The notes: generated from the sequence alone by a model not told the origin. A DNA stretch of 51,628 nucleotides from Burkholderiaceae bacterium (GCA_022843955.1 JALHMQ010000031.1:1-51628); one strand, 5' to 3'; shown: positions 25,947 to 37,353, counted from the first letter of the stretch. A program made the numbers and translations.

Positions 25947-26774
25947 GTGCTGAGGCTGCGTGTGGTCACGGCCTTGACGCTCTTGGGTCTGCTGATCGCC
26001 GCGCTCTGGCTGGGACGCGCAACCTTCGTAGTCGCTGCCGCCGTGCTCTTCGCGGGGGCGGCATTCGAATGGTTGCGACTGGCAGGACTGCGGCAGGCGA
26101 GTTGCGTTGCACTCGCCATCGTCGTCGTGCTCGCCCTCGTGGCACTCGAGTTCGCTGGACGGACGCCGACCGGATCAGTGCTGATACTCGTGTGTTCCGG
26201 GGCAACGGCGGTATGGCTCACGCTGCTGGCGGTCCTGGCCCGCGCGGGCCAGCACGGCGTGCGGCTCGGTCGCAACCTGAGTACTGTCCTGGGACTGACG
26301 TTGCTGCCGGCTGCATGGTTCGCGCTGATGTACCTGCATCAGCTCGGTACCTTGATGTTGTTCTCCACGCTCGCAATCGTCTGGATCGCGGATATTGCTG
26401 CGTACTTTGCAGGACGCAGGTTCGGCAAACGCAAGCTTGCGCCACGGATCAGTCCGGGCAAGACCTGGGCCGGGGTGGGCGGAGCCGTAGTCGGCGTGCT
26501 GGTGGCGAGCGGTGTGGTCCACCTTGTCTGGCCGCAGGCGCCGGTCTTGTCGAACGCGCTGTTTGACGAGTCGCTCCTGCTTGCAGTGGTGCTTCTTGCG
26601 CTCCTGGTGGCGACGTCGATCGTCGGCGACCTGTTCGAGAGCTTGCTCAAGCGGCAGGCGGGCAGGAAAGACAGCAGCCAGCTGCTGCCTGGCCATGGCG
26701 GCGTGCTTGATCGTATCGATGCGCTGCTGCCGGTCTTGCCGATGGCGGTCCTGATTCAGCGATGGATTCAATGA
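25947..26774 (+). CDS. cdsA: Phosphatidate cytidylyltransferase
   Basis: A 275-residue integral membrane enzyme that makes CDP-diacylglycerol from phosphatidate and CTP. Several hydrophobic spans cover the sequence, and the C-terminal signature [18 protein letters not shown] followed by DRID is fully conserved. The GTG at 25947 is chosen because GAGG lies just before it and hydrophobic sequence begins directly; open frame further upstream overlaps uppS. The stop overlaps the dxr start (ATGA). Confidence 0.95.
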   Translation: MLRLRVVTALTLLGLLIAALWLGRATFVVAAAVLFAGAAFEWLRLAGLRQASCVALAIVVVLALVALEFAGRTPTGSVLILVCSGATAVWLTLLAVLARAGQHGVRLGRNLSTVLGLTLLPAAWFALMYLHQLGTLMLFSTLAIVWIADIAAYFAGRRFGKRKLAPRISPGKTWAGVGGAVVGVLVASGVVHLVWPQAPVLSNALFDESLLLAVVLLALLVATSIVGDLFESLLKRQAGRKDSSQLLPGHGGVLDRIDALLPVLPMAVLIQRWIQ

Positions 26775-27967
26775 AACTCGGCATCACGATTCTTGGCGCC
26801 ACCGGCTCGATCGGATCGAGCAGCCTGGATGTCATCTCGCGGCACCCGCAGCGCTTCCAGGTGTTCGCGCTGACTGCCCAGTCGAGAGTCGATGCGCTGG
26901 TCGAGTTGTGTGTGCGCTTTCGGCCCGAAGTGGCGGTGATCGGCGACTCCGCGCTCGAGACGCAGTTGCGAGCCGCGCTGCGGGCTCGGGGCCTCACCAC
27001 GCAGGCGCGCAGCGGCGCGCAGGCGCTGGCCGAGGTGGCCGCCGATGAGCGCGTACAGATCGTGATTGCCGCCATCGTCGGTGCCGCCGGTTTGCTGCCC
27101 ACCCTCAGTGCGGCTCGCGCCGGCAAGCGGCTGCTGCTCGCCAACAAGGAGGCGATCGTCTGTGCGGGCAGCCTGCTGATGGAGGCTGTGCGCAGCGGTG
27201 GCGCGCAGCTGCTTCCTGTCGACAGCGAGCACAACGCGATCCACCAGTGCCTGGTTGGCGCGGCGGACCGCGCGCGCGATGTGCGCCGGCTGATCCTCAC
27301 CGCCTCCGGTGGCCCGTTTCGTACGCGTACCGATCTGTCGGCGATCACGCCAGACGAGGCCTGTGCCCACCCGAACTGGGTCATGGGACGCAAGATCTCG
27401 GTCGACTCGGCCACGTTGATGAACAAGGGTCTCGAGGTGATCGAGGCGAGCTGGTTGTTCGGCTTTGCGCCCGAGCGGATCGATGTAGTCATCCATCCGC
27501 AGAGCGTGATCCACTCGATGGTCGAGTTTGGTGATGGCTCGGTTCTGGCCCAGCTGGGTACGCCCGACATGCGCACGCCGATCGCCTACTGCCTCGGATT
27601 CCCGGAGCGCGTGGAGAGTGGATCGGGCACGCTGGACTTCCTGAAGGTGGCAGCGTTGACCTTCGAAGCGCCCGATCTGACGCGTTTTCCCTGCCTGCAA
27701 CTGGCTTACCAGGCGCTGTCTGCGAGTCCGGCGGCGAGCATTGCAGTGAACGCAGCCAACGAAGTCGCGGTCGAAGCGTTCCTGTCCCATCGCCTGCCGT
27801 TTAGCCGGATTGCCGCCGTGATCGAAGAAACGCTCAATCAGACGCCAATGTGCCGCCCTGCGGCCGTCGACGAGGTGATCGCTCTGGATGCTCAAGCACG
27901 CCAGCGCGCTGCTGCGGTGATCGGCCGATCGCTCCACCCCGCACCCGCCGGGTTGCTGGCGAACTGA
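26771..27967 (+). CDS. dxr: 1-deoxy-D-xylulose 5-phosphate reductoisomerase
   Basis: A 398-residue NADPH-dependent enzyme of the MEP isoprenoid pathway. The NADPH-binding [13 protein letters not shown] is near the N-terminus, [13 protein letters not shown] in the middle, and the metal-binding [11 protein letters not shown] and TASGGPFR follow. [16 protein letters not shown] is also present. The ATG at 26771 overlaps the cdsA stop and gives exactly the E. coli length; an ATG at 26762 would add three residues. Together with uppS it supplies the isoprenoid branch of this run. Confidence 0.97.
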   Translation: MKLGITILGATGSIGSSSLDVISRHPQRFQVFALTAQSRVDALVELCVRFRPEVAVIGDSALETQLRAALRARGLTTQARSGAQALAEVAADERVQIVIAAIVGAAGLLPTLSAARAGKRLLLANKEAIVCAGSLLMEAVRSGGAQLLPVDSEHNAIHQCLVGAADRARDVRRLILTASGGPFRTRTDLSAITPDEACAHPNWVMGRKISVDSATLMNKGLEVIEASWLFGFAPERIDVVIHPQSVIHSMVEFGDGSVLAQLGTPDMRTPIAYCLGFPERVESGSGTLDFLKVAALTFEAPDLTRFPCLQLAYQALSASPAASIAVNAANEVAVEAFLSHRLPFSRIAAVIEETLNQTPMCRPAAVDEVIALDAQARQRAAAVIGRSLHPAPAGLLAN

Positions 27968-27989
27968 CTCCCCTGCCGGACCTGCTGCC

Positions 27990-29354
27990 ATGAGTTTCGT
28001 CACCGCTGTCCTGGCCTTCCTTGTGACCCTGGGCATCCTGATCGTGATCCACGAACTGGGGCACTACTGGGTTGCGCGCAAGTGCGGCGTGAAGGTGCTG
28101 CGTTTCTCGGTCGGCTTCGGGCGACCGCTGGCCCGGTGGGTGCGCGGTGCCGACCGTACCGAGTGGGTGGTGGCCGCCTTGCCGTTAGGCGGCTACGTGC
28201 GCATGCTCGATGAGCGCGACACCGATTCCGGGCCGATTTCCGCCGCGGACCTTCCGCGCGCCTTCAACCGCCAGCCGGTGTCCAAACGCATTGCGATTGT
28301 GCTGGCTGGCCCGGCGGCCAACCTGTTGCTGGCTATCGGCGTCTACTGGGGGTTGAACGTGGCCGGCGTGATGGAGCCCAGGGCGGTGCTGGGTACGCCA
28401 GCGATCAACACCCCGGCAGCGCGCGCTGGCTTGCAGGCGGGCGATCAGGTGATGACGGTGAACGACGAGCCGGTGCGCTCGTGGAGCGACGTCAATTGGC
28501 TGGTGCTGCAACGAGCGGTCGATCGTCGCAACGTTGATCTGACCGTCACCCGCCTCGACGGCGCGACAGTCGAAGCGACACTCGACCTCGGCGGGCTGTC
28601 CACCACCGACCTGGAGGGCAATCCGCTGCCGCGCATCGGCCTCACGCTGTGGGGTGGTCCGCCGCGCATCGGCCGTGTCAGCGAAGGCAGTGCGGCCGAG
28701 CGCGCCGGGTTACGCACCGGCGATCGCGTTTTGGAGATCGGTCGCACGCCGATGGTTTCTGCGCGCAACATGATCGACCGCATCCGCGCTTCGGCCGATC
28801 AGCCGCTCGAGCTGCAGGTCGAACGCGAGGGGCAGACGCTCACGCTGATAGCCACGCCGGCCCGGGTACGCGATGAGTCGCCCGCGGGCGGTGGCCAGGA
28901 GATCGGTCGCCTCGGGGCCGAACTGGGCGACCGGCCCGAACTCGTGCGCGTGCACTATGGTCCGATCGAAAGCGTTGGTCTTGCCGTCGAACGCACATGG
29001 GACATGACCGTGTTCTCGCTGCGCATGCTGGGCAAGATGATCACCGGCGAAGCGTCCTGGAAGAACCTTTCAGGACCGGTGACGATCGCTGATTACGCGG
29101 GCAAGACCGCCACCATCGGCATCGCCGCGTACCTGAGTTTTCTCGCTTTGGTGTCGATCAGTCTCGGGGTGCTCAACCTGCTGCCCATTCCCATGCTCGA
29201 TGGAGGGCACTTGGTTTACTATCTCGTCGAAATCATCAAAGGCAGCCCTCCCGCCGACTGGATTGTCGAGTGGGGTCAGCGCGCAGGCATTGGCGTCTTG
29301 GTCTTGCTTACGGCGCTGGCGCTCTACAACGATCTAACCCGGCTGCTTTCCTGA
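27990..29354 (+). CDS. rseP: Site-2 protease RseP
   Basis: A 454-residue intramembrane zinc protease that cleaves anti-sigma factor RseA in the envelope stress response and clears signal-peptide remnants. HELGH lies at 21-25 in the first membrane segment. Two tandem PDZ domains sit in the middle (about 115-310), including PAARAGLQAGDQVMTVNDEPV. The third metal ligand is in NLLPIPMLDGGH (about 396-407), near the last membrane spans. Next to bamA, as in most proteobacteria. Confidence 0.97.
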   Translation: MSFVTAVLAFLVTLGILIVIHELGHYWVARKCGVKVLRFSVGFGRPLARWVRGADRTEWVVAALPLGGYVRMLDERDTDSGPISAADLPRAFNRQPVSKRIAIVLAGPAANLLLAIGVYWGLNVAGVMEPRAVLGTPAINTPAARAGLQAGDQVMTVNDEPVRSWSDVNWLVLQRAVDRRNVDLTVTRLDGATVEATLDLGGLSTTDLEGNPLPRIGLTLWGGPPRIGRVSEGSAAERAGLRTGDRVLEIGRTPMVSARNMIDRIRASADQPLELQVEREGQTLTLIATPARVRDESPAGGGQEIGRLGAELGDRPELVRVHYGPIESVGLAVERTWDMTVFSLRMLGKMITGEASWKNLSGPVTIADYAGKTATIGIAAYLSFLALVSISLGVLNLLPIPMLDGGHLVYYLVEIIKGSPPADWIVEWGQRAGIGVLVLLTALALYNDLTRLLS

Positions 29355-29360
29355 TCCCGC

Positions 29361-31694
29361 GTGCGTAGCATCCTGCATCTTCATCGCCGACCCCTTGGTT
29401 CCGGCGCATCGGTTCCGTTGCGTCGCCTCCTGCTTGGTGTACTTGCTGCCTGGTCGCTTTCCGCTCAGGCGCAGGAGTTCACCGTGCGCGACATCCGGGT
29501 CGAAGGCATCCAGCGTACCGAGGCCGGTACCGTGTTCAGCTACCTGCCGCTGCGGGTGGGCGACCGCTACGAGCCGGAGCGCGGCGTTGCGGCGATCCGC
29601 GCGCTGTATGCCACCGGCCTGTTCAAGGACGTCCGGCTCGAAGTCGACGGCGACGTGCTGGTTGTCATCGTCGACGAGCGCCCGGCGATTGCGAGCGTCG
29701 AACTCAACGGCGCCAAGGAATTCGACAAGGACCAGGTCAAGAAGTCGCTGCGCGAGGTCGGCTTGGCAGAGGCGCGCATCTTCGACCGGGCGCTGCTGGA
29801 GCGCGCTGAACAGGAACTGAAGCGGCAGTACCTTGCGCGCGGCCGCTACAGCGCTCAGGTGACCACCACGGTCACGCCGGTGGAGCGCAACCGGGTCAAT
29901 ATCGTGATCAACGTCGAGGAGGGCGAGGCGGCCAGCATTCGCACCATCTCGTTCACCGGAAACAAGGCGTTCTCGGAAAGCACGCTGCGCCAGCAGCTTG
30001 AGCTATCCACGCCCACCTGGTTCACCTGGTACACCAAGCGCGACCAGTATGCGCGGCAGAAGCTGCAGGGTGATCTGGAGACGCTGCGCTCGTTCTATCT
30101 GAACCGTGGCTACCTCGACTTCAACGTCGAGTCGACTCAGGTGTCTATCAGTCCGGATCGCGAAGACATCCACATCACGATGAACCTCAGCGAAGGCGAG
30201 CGCTACTCGGTGTCCGAGGTCAAGCTCGCCGGCGAACTTCTGGGGCTCGAGGCTGAACTGCGGCGACTGGTGGACGTGAAGCCGGGCGAGACATTCAATG
30301 CCGAACGCCTGAACACGATCTCCAAGCGCATCACCGATCGCTTCGCCATGCTTGGCTACGCCTTCGCAACCGCCAATCCGATCCCTGAGGCGAATCGCGA
30401 CAAGCGCGAGGTTTCCTTCACCATCCTCGTGGATCCGGGCCGACGCGCCTATGTGCGGCGGGTCAACATCACCGGCAACACGCGCACGCGCGACGAGATC
30501 ATCCGACGCGAAGTGCGCCAGTTTGAAAGCGGTTGGTTCGACTCGGAGAAGGTTCGCCTCTCGCGCGACCGCATCGACCGCCTCGGCTACTTCGAGAAAG
30601 TCGAGGTCGAGACGCCTGCGGTACCCGGCACGCTCGATCAGGTCGACATCAACTTCAATATCAAGGAGCGCCCGACCGGCAGCATCCAGGCTGGTGCGGG
30701 CTACTCGAGCACTGAGAAGCTCGTCCTGCAGGGCAGTTATTCGCAGCAGAACGTGTTCGGAACCGGGCAGGCAATCAGCCTGGAGATCAATACCAGCCGG
30801 GCGACGCGCACGCTGGCTGTCACCCACGTCGATCCCTACGTCACGCTCGATGGCATCAGCCGATCGATCGAGGTGTTTGATCGCAAGTCCGACCTCGCGC
30901 GACTCGGACTCGGTAGCGTCGATCTGGCAACACGCGGCGGCACCGTGCGCTTCGGCGTGCCGTTCACCGAGTTCGACACCGTGTTCTTCGGCATCGGCTA
31001 CGAGGGCACGAAGATCGGCCTGACCCAGTTCAGCCCGCTGACCTACGTCGACTACGTCAACTTGTTTGGTGAAAAGACCGACGCCTTGATCGCCAGCGTG
31101 GGCTGGTCGCGCGACAGCCGCGACAATCTGCTGGTGCCGACGCGTGGCCGCTACCAACGCCTGTTCGGCGAGGTTGGCACACCGGCGCTGGACCTGCAGT
31201 TCTACCGACTGACCTACCAGTTCCAGCAGTTCCTGCCGGTGACCAACCGTTTCACGCTGGCGTTCAATACCGAGGCCGGCTATGGCGACGGCTACGATGG
31301 CAAGGCCTACCCGATCTTCAAGAATTTCTATGCGGGCGGGATTGGCTCCGTGCGTGGTTACGACGGTGGTTCACTCGGGCCGCGCCAGCTGCTGTCCGAC
31401 GGCTCCGCTGGCAGTTCGCTGGGCGGCAACCGTCGCTTCAACTTCTCGTTGGAGGGTCTGCTGCCGCTGCCCGGCGCCGATCGCACCCTGCGGGCGCTCA
31501 CCTTCATTGACGGCGGGCAGGTCTGGGGACGCGACGACAAGCTTTCATTCAGCGACCTTCGTTATTCGGCCGGCTTTGGCATCGCCTGGGTCTCACCGAT
31601 CGGCCCGCTCAAGCTGTCATACGCCTATCCGCTGAAGAACCAGCCGGGCGATCGCCTGCAGCGCTTCCAGTTCCAGATCGGCACCGGCTTCTAA
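29361..31694 (+). CDS. bamA: Outer membrane protein assembly factor BamA
   Basis: A 777-residue outer-membrane protein with a signal peptide ending near SAQAQ (about residue 36), five POTRA domains (about 40-365) and a 16-strand barrel ending in the C-terminal phenylalanine signature FQIGTGF. The barrel contains VRGYDGGSLGPR, the VRGY motif of loop 6. It inserts beta-barrel proteins into the outer membrane. Translation starts at GTG 29361, 6 bases after rseP. skp follows as its chaperone partner. Confidence 0.98.
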   Translation: MRSILHLHRRPLGSGASVPLRRLLLGVLAAWSLSAQAQEFTVRDIRVEGIQRTEAGTVFSYLPLRVGDRYEPERGVAAIRALYATGLFKDVRLEVDGDVLVVIVDERPAIASVELNGAKEFDKDQVKKSLREVGLAEARIFDRALLERAEQELKRQYLARGRYSAQVTTTVTPVERNRVNIVINVEEGEAASIRTISFTGNKAFSESTLRQQLELSTPTWFTWYTKRDQYARQKLQGDLETLRSFYLNRGYLDFNVESTQVSISPDREDIHITMNLSEGERYSVSEVKLAGELLGLEAELRRLVDVKPGETFNAERLNTISKRITDRFAMLGYAFATANPIPEANRDKREVSFTILVDPGRRAYVRRVNITGNTRTRDEIIRREVRQFESGWFDSEKVRLSRDRIDRLGYFEKVEVETPAVPGTLDQVDINFNIKERPTGSIQAGAGYSSTEKLVLQGSYSQQNVFGTGQAISLEINTSRATRTLAVTHVDPYVTLDGISRSIEVFDRKSDLARLGLGSVDLATRGGTVRFGVPFTEFDTVFFGIGYEGTKIGLTQFSPLTYVDYVNLFGEKTDALIASVGWSRDSRDNLLVPTRGRYQRLFGEVGTPALDLQFYRLTYQFQQFLPVTNRFTLAFNTEAGYGDGYDGKAYPIFKNFYAGGIGSVRGYDGGSLGPRQLLSDGSAGSSLGGNRRFNFSLEGLLPLPGADRTLRALTFIDGGQVWGRDDKLSFSDLRYSAGFGIAWVSPIGPLKLSYAYPLKNQPGDRLQRFQFQIGTGF

Positions 31695-31767
31695 CCCGCG
31701 GCGGGTGCGTTCGTCATCATTGGCTGCCATGGCACAATCCCACGCTCACTTGCATACGAGGACGCCG

Positions 31768-32283
31768 ATGCACTGGCTCAAACTCGTGTCGGCGGCCCTG
31801 CCGCTCGCCGCATCGCTTCTGCTGACCGCCGCGCCTGCGTCCGCGCAGGACATCAAGGTCGGTTACGTCAATTCCGAGAGAATCCTGCGCGATTCCGCGC
31901 CGGCGCGCGTGGCCACGCAAAAGCTCGAAGCCGAGTTCGCCAAGCGGGACCGCGAACTGCAGGAACTGGGGGCTCGCTTGAAGGCACAGGCCGAGCGGTT
32001 CGATAAAGACGCGCCGGTCCTGGCCGAGGCCGAGCGCAACAAACGCCAGCGCGAGCTGGCTGAACTCGATCGTGACCTGCAGCGTCGGCAGCGCGAGTTT
32101 CGTGAAGATCTCAACCAGCGCCGCAATGAGGAACTGCAGGGCCTGTTGGAACGTGCGCAGCGCCTGGTGCGCCAGATCGCCGAACAGGAAAAGTACGACC
32201 TGATCGTGCAGGACGCGGTCTATTTCAGCAGCCGTGTCGATATCACCGACAAGGTGCTGCGCGGCCTGAACAACGGCAAGTAG
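31768..32283 (+). CDS. skp: Periplasmic chaperone Skp/OmpH
   Basis: A 171-residue periplasmic protein with a clear signal peptide ([19 protein letters not shown], cleavage near ASA-QD), then [18 protein letters not shown] and a long charged coiled coil (about 60-140), the jellyfish-like trimeric chaperone for outer-membrane proteins. The ATG at 31768 is chosen over a GTG at 31705 because the signal peptide begins there and GAGGA precedes it. Lies between bamA and lpxD as usual. Confidence 0.94.
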   Translation: MHWLKLVSAALPLAASLLLTAAPASAQDIKVGYVNSERILRDSAPARVATQKLEAEFAKRDRELQELGARLKAQAERFDKDAPVLAEAERNKRQRELAELDRDLQRRQREFREDLNQRRNEELQGLLERAQRLVRQIAEQEKYDLIVQDAVYFSSRVDITDKVLRGLNNGK

Positions 32284-32287
32284 GAAG

Positions 32288-33406
32288 ATGACTGCGGCCG
32301 TGCCGACCACCGTCGCGACGGTCGGCCAGCTGGCCGACTGGATCGGCCGCCAGACCGATGGCGCGCTCGCCGCAACGATCGTCGGCGATCCACAGACCGA
32401 CATCCATGCTGTGGCGCCGCTGGATCAAGCCACCGCCGCCGACCTGAGCTTCCTCGCCAATGTCCGCTATCGCCATCAGGCGCTTGCAACCAGCGCCGCG
32501 GCGATCGTGCTTTCAGCTACTGACGCGCAGACACTGTTTCCGGACGGGCGGACAGGCGGGGTGTTGGTGACCTGCGCCAACGCCTACGCCTGGTTCTCGC
32601 TCGCGTCTCGCTACCTGAACCCGGTGCCCGTGCATGTACCGGGACGTGACCCCGGCGCGCAGGTGGCGCCCGACGCGGTCGTCGATCCGACTGCACGCAT
32701 CGATGCCTTTGCCGTGATCGATTGCCGTGCCCGGATCGGCGCCAACGCCTGGATCGGTGCCGGCTGTTACGTCGGTCCGGATGCCGAGATCGGGGCCGGG
32801 ACGCGGCTGTACCCGGGGGCGCGCCTGCTCGCCGGATGCGTGATCGGCGATGCCGGCATCGTCCATGCAGGCGCAGTGATCGGTGCCGACGGTTTCGGCT
32901 TCGCACCGTTTGCCGGCCGCTACATCAAGATTCCGCAGACCGGTCGCGTGCTGATCGGCAATGACGTTGAGATCGGCGCCAACACGACGATCGACCGCGG
33001 CACCATGGGCGACACGGTGATTGAAGACGGCGTGAAGCTGGATAACCAGGTGCAGGTCGCGCACAACGTCAGGATTGGTGCGCATACCGTGATCGCCGGC
33101 TGTGTCGGCATCGCCGGCAGTGCGATCATCGGCGCCCATTGCCAGCTGGGCGGGGCGGCGATGATCCATGGCCACATCAGCATCTGCGACGGTGTGGTGG
33201 TCTCGGGCGGCACGCTCATCTCGCGTTCGATCAGCAAGCCGGGCTTTTATTCGGGTGTCTTCCCCTTCATGCTCAACCGCGACTGGGAGCGCAACGCCGC
33301 CCTGGTGCGACATCTCGACGAGTTGCGCGCGCGCCTGCGCAAGCTCGAAGCGCAAGCGCGCATCGATTCGGGCGACAAGAACACGGATAACACGCAGCAG
33401 CCATGA
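32288..33406 (+). CDS. lpxD: UDP-3-O-(3-hydroxyacyl)glucosamine N-acyltransferase
   Basis: A 372-residue left-handed beta-helix acyltransferase, third step of lipid A synthesis. The N-terminal uridine-binding domain (about 1-105) contains [10 protein letters not shown]. Hexapeptide repeats follow (about 110-320), with the catalytic His in [10 protein letters not shown]. The C-terminal helix (about 330-360) fits ACP binding. The AGGAAG immediately before the ATG is unusually close. The TGA overlaps the fabZ start (ATGA). Confidence 0.97.
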   Translation: MTAAVPTTVATVGQLADWIGRQTDGALAATIVGDPQTDIHAVAPLDQATAADLSFLANVRYRHQALATSAAAIVLSATDAQTLFPDGRTGGVLVTCANAYAWFSLASRYLNPVPVHVPGRDPGAQVAPDAVVDPTARIDAFAVIDCRARIGANAWIGAGCYVGPDAEIGAGTRLYPGARLLAGCVIGDAGIVHAGAVIGADGFGFAPFAGRYIKIPQTGRVLIGNDVEIGANTTIDRGTMGDTVIEDGVKLDNQVQVAHNVRIGAHTVIAGCVGIAGSAIIGAHCQLGGAAMIHGHISICDGVVVSGGTLISRSISKPGFYSGVFPFMLNRDWERNAALVRHLDELRARLRKLEAQARIDSGDKNTDNTQQP

Positions 33407-33900
33407 TGGACATCCACGAGATCCTGCGTCGCCTGCCGCACCGCTACCCGATCATCCTGGTCGATCGCGTGCTGGAGATCGAGCCACCCAAGCGCATCCA
33501 CGCGATCAAGAACGTCAGCATCAACGAGCCGGTCTTCATGGGCCACTTTCCTCACTATCCGGTGATGCCCGGCGTGATGATCATCGAGGCGCTGGCACAG
33601 GCGGCGGCGATCCTGTCCTTCGTCTCGCTGGGCAAGCAGGCGGACAAGGACTCGGTCTACTACTTTGCCGGCATCGACAGCGCGCGCTTCAAGCGCCCGG
33701 TGGGTCCCGGGGACCAGTTGCACCTGCATGTCGAACTGTTGCGCGAGATGCGCGGTGTCGGCAAGTTTGCCGCGCGTGCCCTCGTGGACGGGCTGGTGGT
33801 GGCTGAAGCGGAACTGCTGTGTGCCTACCGCCCGATCGCGCCGACAGCCGCCGCTGGCAGCGGCGTGATGAATGTGGCAGGCAGCGGAGGGCAGGGCTGA
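33403..33900 (+). CDS. fabZ: 3-hydroxyacyl-ACP dehydratase FabZ
   Basis: A 165-residue hot-dog-fold dehydratase of fatty acid synthesis. The catalytic His48 is in [13 protein letters not shown] and Glu62 in IIEALAQ; the N-terminus has [16 protein letters not shown]. It competes with LpxA for hydroxyacyl-ACP, which fits its place between lpxD and lpxA. The last ~20 residues are an Ala/Gly-rich extension beyond the usual fold. Stop and lpxA start share one base (TGATG). Confidence 0.97.
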   Translation: MMDIHEILRRLPHRYPIILVDRVLEIEPPKRIHAIKNVSINEPVFMGHFPHYPVMPGVMIIEALAQAAAILSFVSLGKQADKDSVYYFAGIDSARFKRPVGPGDQLHLHVELLREMRGVGKFAARALVDGLVVAEAELLCAYRPIAPTAAAGSGVMNVAGSGGQG

Positions 33901-34688
33901 TGGCGCAGGTCCACCCGACGGCCCTGGTCGATGCGCAGGCCGAGTTGTCCGACGACGTCAGCGTCGGTCCGTACGCGATCATCGGCCCCAAGGTGCGCAT
34001 CGGTGCTGGCAGCACGGTCGGCGCACACGCGGTCATCAGCGGCCGCACCACCATCGGCCGCAACAACCGCATCTTTGCGCACGCCGCTATCGGCGGCGAG
34101 CCGCAGGACAAGAAGTACCGCGGCGAAGACACCGAACTCGTCATCGGCGATGACAACACGATCCGCGAGTTCTGCACCTTCAACACCGGCACGGCGCAAG
34201 GCGGCGGGGTGACGCGGATCGGCAGTGACAACTGGCTGATGGCCTATGTCCACATCGCCCACGACGTGATCCTGGGTGATCACTGCATCCTCGCCAACAA
34301 TGCCTCGCTGGCCGGCCACGCGGTCGTCGGCGACTGGGTGATCCTGGGTGGCCTGACCGGGGTGCATCAGTTCGTGCGAATCGGTGCACATGCGATGACC
34401 GGTGGCGCCACGCTGCTGCTGCAGGATCTGCCGCCCTACGTCATCTGCCAGGGGAACCCGGCTGCGCCGCACGGCTTGAACAGCGAGGGTCTGAAGCGTC
34501 GCGGCTTCGCACCCGAGGCGGTCACGCTGCTGCGTCGCGCCTACAAGGCGATCTACCGCGAAGGCATGACGGTGGCCGAGGCGGCCACCTCGCTGGCGAC
34601 CCTGGCCGATGAGAACCCGGCGCATCGGGTTCACCTGGACCTGCTGCGCGGCTTCGTGCAGGAGTCGACGCGCGGGATCATCCGCTAG
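33900..34688 (+). CDS. lpxA: UDP-N-acetylglucosamine acyltransferase
   Basis: A 262-residue hexapeptide-repeat acyltransferase, the first committed step of lipid A synthesis. It begins [16 protein letters not shown]. The catalytic His121 lies in YVHIAHDVILGD; GGEPQDKKYRGEDTEL and the GNPAAPHGLNSEGLKRRG segment are family-specific. Length equals E. coli LpxA. The ATG overlaps the fabZ stop by one base. Confidence 0.98.
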   Translation: MAQVHPTALVDAQAELSDDVSVGPYAIIGPKVRIGAGSTVGAHAVISGRTTIGRNNRIFAHAAIGGEPQDKKYRGEDTELVIGDDNTIREFCTFNTGTAQGGGVTRIGSDNWLMAYVHIAHDVILGDHCILANNASLAGHAVVGDWVILGGLTGVHQFVRIGAHAMTGGATLLLQDLPPYVICQGNPAAPHGLNSEGLKRRGFAPEAVTLLRRAYKAIYREGMTVAEAATSLATLADENPAHRVHLDLLRGFVQESTRGIIR

Positions 34689-34714
34689 CGCGTGGCGGCG
34701 CCGGCAGCATCGCG

Positions 34715-35863
34715 ATGGCTCCGCGCCTTGCCTTCGCCGCCGGCGAAACCTCCGGCGATCTGCTTGCGAGCCTGGTCCTGCCGGCAGTGCGCGCACGCCT
34801 GCCACAAGCCTCCTGCGCCGGAATCGCCGGCGATCGCATGATCGCCACCGGGTGCGACGCCTGGTTCCACGTAAGCGAGCTGTCGGTCCGAGGCTACGCC
34901 GAGGTGTTGCGCCACCTGCCGCGCCTGCTGCTGCTGCGTCGCCGGTTCATCGAACGGGTGGCACAGTGGCCTGCGGATCTTTTCATCGGCGTCGACGCAC
35001 CCGACTTCAACCTCGGCGTGGCTGCGCGGTTGCGCGCGCGCGGCATGCGCACCATGCAGTACGTCAGTCCGGCGATCTGGGCCTGGCGACCGAAGCGGGT
35101 CGAGGCGATTCGTGCCGCGGTCGATCACATGCTTTGCATCTTTCCCTTCGAGAAGGCGTTGTTCGATCGGGCCGGCATCCGCGCAACGTATGTCGGCCAT
35201 CCGCTGGCGGCCAGCGTGCCGCGCGTACCGGATGCGGCGGCGGCGCGTCGGCGCCTCGGCCTAGCCACAGATCGACCGACCGTGGCGATCCTGCCGGGCA
35301 GCCGTGCAGCCGAGGTCGCAGCACTCGGCCCGGCCTTCCTGGCGGCTGCCGCCGTGCTCGCCAAGAGCGATTCGCAGTTGCAGTTCGTGCTGCCGATCGC
35401 CGAGCCGGCGCTCGCACTGATGATCCGCGTGCAGCGCGACGCCGCGGCGCTGCCGCCGGAGCGGCTGCATCTGATCGACGGGCGGTCGCACGATTGCCTG
35501 GAAGCCGCGGACGTCGTCATCGTGGCGGGCGGCACCGCGACGCTGGAAGCCATGCTGTTCAAGCGCCCGATGGTGATCGCCTACAAAGTGCCGCGCCTGA
35601 CCGAGTGGATCACGCTGCGGCAGGCGGTCATTCCGTACTTCGGTCTGCCCAACGTGCTGGAGGGTCGCTACACGGTGCCCGAGCTGCTGCAGGAAGCCGC
35701 GGAACCCGGCCGCATCGCTGCCGCGGTGCTGCGCTACCTGGGCGACACTGCCGAGGTCGCGCGACTGCGCGAGCGATTTGACCAGCAGCACGAGGCGCTG
35801 CTGCGCGACACGCCGGCGCTGACGGCGCAGGCGATCGTCGATACCCTGCCGGGGGCTGCATGA
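34715..35863 (+). CDS. lpxB: Lipid-A-disaccharide synthase
   Basis: A 382-residue GT19 glycosyltransferase that joins lipid X and UDP-diacylglucosamine. Motifs are [11 protein letters not shown] at the N-terminus, [41 protein letters not shown] and [14 protein letters not shown]. The usual Ser-Gly-Thr before ATLE is Gly-Gly-Thr here, a small change. The stop overlaps the rnhB start (ATGA), and lpxA is 26 bases upstream. Confidence 0.97.
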   Translation: MAPRLAFAAGETSGDLLASLVLPAVRARLPQASCAGIAGDRMIATGCDAWFHVSELSVRGYAEVLRHLPRLLLLRRRFIERVAQWPADLFIGVDAPDFNLGVAARLRARGMRTMQYVSPAIWAWRPKRVEAIRAAVDHMLCIFPFEKALFDRAGIRATYVGHPLAASVPRVPDAAAARRRLGLATDRPTVAILPGSRAAEVAALGPAFLAAAAVLAKSDSQLQFVLPIAEPALALMIRVQRDAAALPPERLHLIDGRSHDCLEAADVVIVAGGTATLEAMLFKRPMVIAYKVPRLTEWITLRQAVIPYFGLPNVLEGRYTVPELLQEAAEPGRIAAAVLRYLGDTAEVARLRERFDQQHEALLRDTPALTAQAIVDTLPGAA

Positions 35864-36549
35864 GCGCATCGGACCGCGTCAAACGCCCATCCCTGAGCGT
35901 GGAGCGCTTGGCGAGTGAATCGAGCAGGCGCAAGCAGATCGGTGCCGATCTCTTCGAAGCACCCGCCCGCGCTGCGCGCCGGCTCTGCGGTGTTGACGAA
36001 GCTGGGCGTGGACCGCTTGCCGGGCCGGTGGTCGCGGCCGCGGTGATTCTCGATCCGCTGCGCCCGATCGAAGGACTGCGTGACTCCAAGCAGATGACGG
36101 CGCGTCAGCGCGCTGAGGTAGCCGAGGCGATCCGCGCCTGTGCGCTCGCCTGGTCGGTGGCGCACGCCAGCGTGGAAGAGATCGACGAGATCAATATCCT
36201 GCAGGCCACGCTGCTGGCGATGCGTCGGGCGGTCGATGGCCTTCAGCCGGCGGCCGACTACGCGCTGATCGATGGCAACCAGCTGCCGCGGCTGGCCGTG
36301 CCGGCGCGTGCCTTGATCGGCGGCGACGCCACCGAGCCGGCCATCTCGGCGGCGTCGATCCTGGCCAAGACGCACCGGGACGCGCTGATGATCGCCTGCG
36401 ATGCCACTCACCCGGGCTACGGCTTCGCCGAACACGTGGGCTATGGCACGCCGCACCACCTGGCGCAGCTGCGCGCCCTCGGTCCGTGCGCTCTGCATCG
36501 GCGCTCTTTCGCGCCGGTGCGTGAACTGCTCGATGGGCGGCGTGCATGA
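35860..36549 (+). CDS. rnhB: Ribonuclease HII
   Basis: A 229-residue nuclease that nicks at ribonucleotides embedded in DNA. The catalytic [14 protein letters not shown] motif (Asp46, Glu47) and [10 protein letters not shown] carry acidic residues, and [15 protein letters not shown] follows. About 35 residues precede the core, longer than in E. coli RnhB. They may be a genuine extension or show that the true start is downstream, but the ATGA overlap with lpxB supports this start. The end overlaps the next gene (ATGA). Confidence 0.95.
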   Translation: MSASDRVKRPSLSVERLASESSRRKQIGADLFEAPARAARRLCGVDEAGRGPLAGPVVAAAVILDPLRPIEGLRDSKQMTARQRAEVAEAIRACALAWSVAHASVEEIDEINILQATLLAMRRAVDGLQPAADYALIDGNQLPRLAVPARALIGGDATEPAISAASILAKTHRDALMIACDATHPGYGFAEHVGYGTPHHLAQLRALGPCALHRRSFAPVRELLDGRRA

Positions 36550-37349
36550 AGCAGATCAGCGCCGCCGCCAATTCGACCTATCGCGCGTGGCTCAAGCTTG
36601 CCACCCAGCCGCGCGAGGTGCGCAGCACCGGCCTCACGCTCGGCGAGGGCACGCACCTGGTCCAGGCGGCACTCGAGGCCGCGCATCCGATCGAGGCGGT
36701 GATCGTGCGCGGAAACGGCAGTCTGCCCAACGGATGGCCGGCTGAGCCCGAGCTGGCGCGCCTCGCCGCACTGGGCGTGCCGCTGTATGCGCTGGCGGCG
36801 ACGCTGTATGACGCGCTCGGTCTGGTCGAGCATGGCATTGGCCTGACGGTGGTGCTGCGCGTTCCGCAGACATCGACCTCAGTGGTGACTGGCGACGTTC
36901 TGTACCTCGACGGTATCCAGGACCCCGGCAATGTCGGCGCGCTGCTGCGGGTGGCAGCAGCGGCCGGCGTATCGCACGTGTTCGCTGGCAGTGGCACGGC
37001 CGCGCTGTGGGCGCACAAGGTGCTGCGGGCGGCGCAGGGGGCACATTTCGCGCTCGATCTGCGCGAGCAGGTGACGGCGGACGCATTGCGCGCACTACCG
37101 GTGCACTGGATCGGCACGGTCGTGGCTGGCAGCACATCGCTGTGGCAGGTGGATCTGCCGCGTGAACCAGTCGGCTGGGTGCTGGGTGCCGAAGGGCAGG
37201 GAGTATCGGCCGAGGCGCTGTCAATCTGCGCTCAACGCTTACGGATTCCACTTGCGCCTGGTGTGGAGTCGCTCAATGTTGCCACCGCGGCGGCGGTCTG
37301 CCTGTTCGAACGGCGACGCCGGCTGACTGAAGGCACACCGTCTGCCTGA
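36546..37349 (+). CDS. SpoU/TrmH-family RNA 2'-O-methyltransferase
   Basis: A 267-residue SPOUT-class enzyme. An N-terminal L30e-like substrate-binding domain (about 1-100) precedes the knotted methyltransferase domain. Its motifs are [19 protein letters not shown] (motif 1, catalytic Arg region), [12 protein letters not shown] (motif 2) and [18 protein letters not shown] (motif 3). Members methylate ribose in rRNA or tRNA; the exact target cannot be told, though a 23S rRNA guanosine is common for two-domain members. Last gene of the long rpsB-to-here run, ending just before a large palindrome. Confidence 0.88.
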   Translation: MKQISAAANSTYRAWLKLATQPREVRSTGLTLGEGTHLVQAALEAAHPIEAVIVRGNGSLPNGWPAEPELARLAALGVPLYALAATLYDALGLVEHGIGLTVVLRVPQTSTSVVTGDVLYLDGIQDPGNVGALLRVAAAAGVSHVFAGSGTAALWAHKVLRAAQGAHFALDLREQVTADALRALPVHWIGTVVAGSTSLWQVDLPREPVGWVLGAEGQGVSAEALSICAQRLRIPLAPGVESLNVATAAAVCLFERRRRLTEGTPSA

Positions 37350-37353
37350 CTGG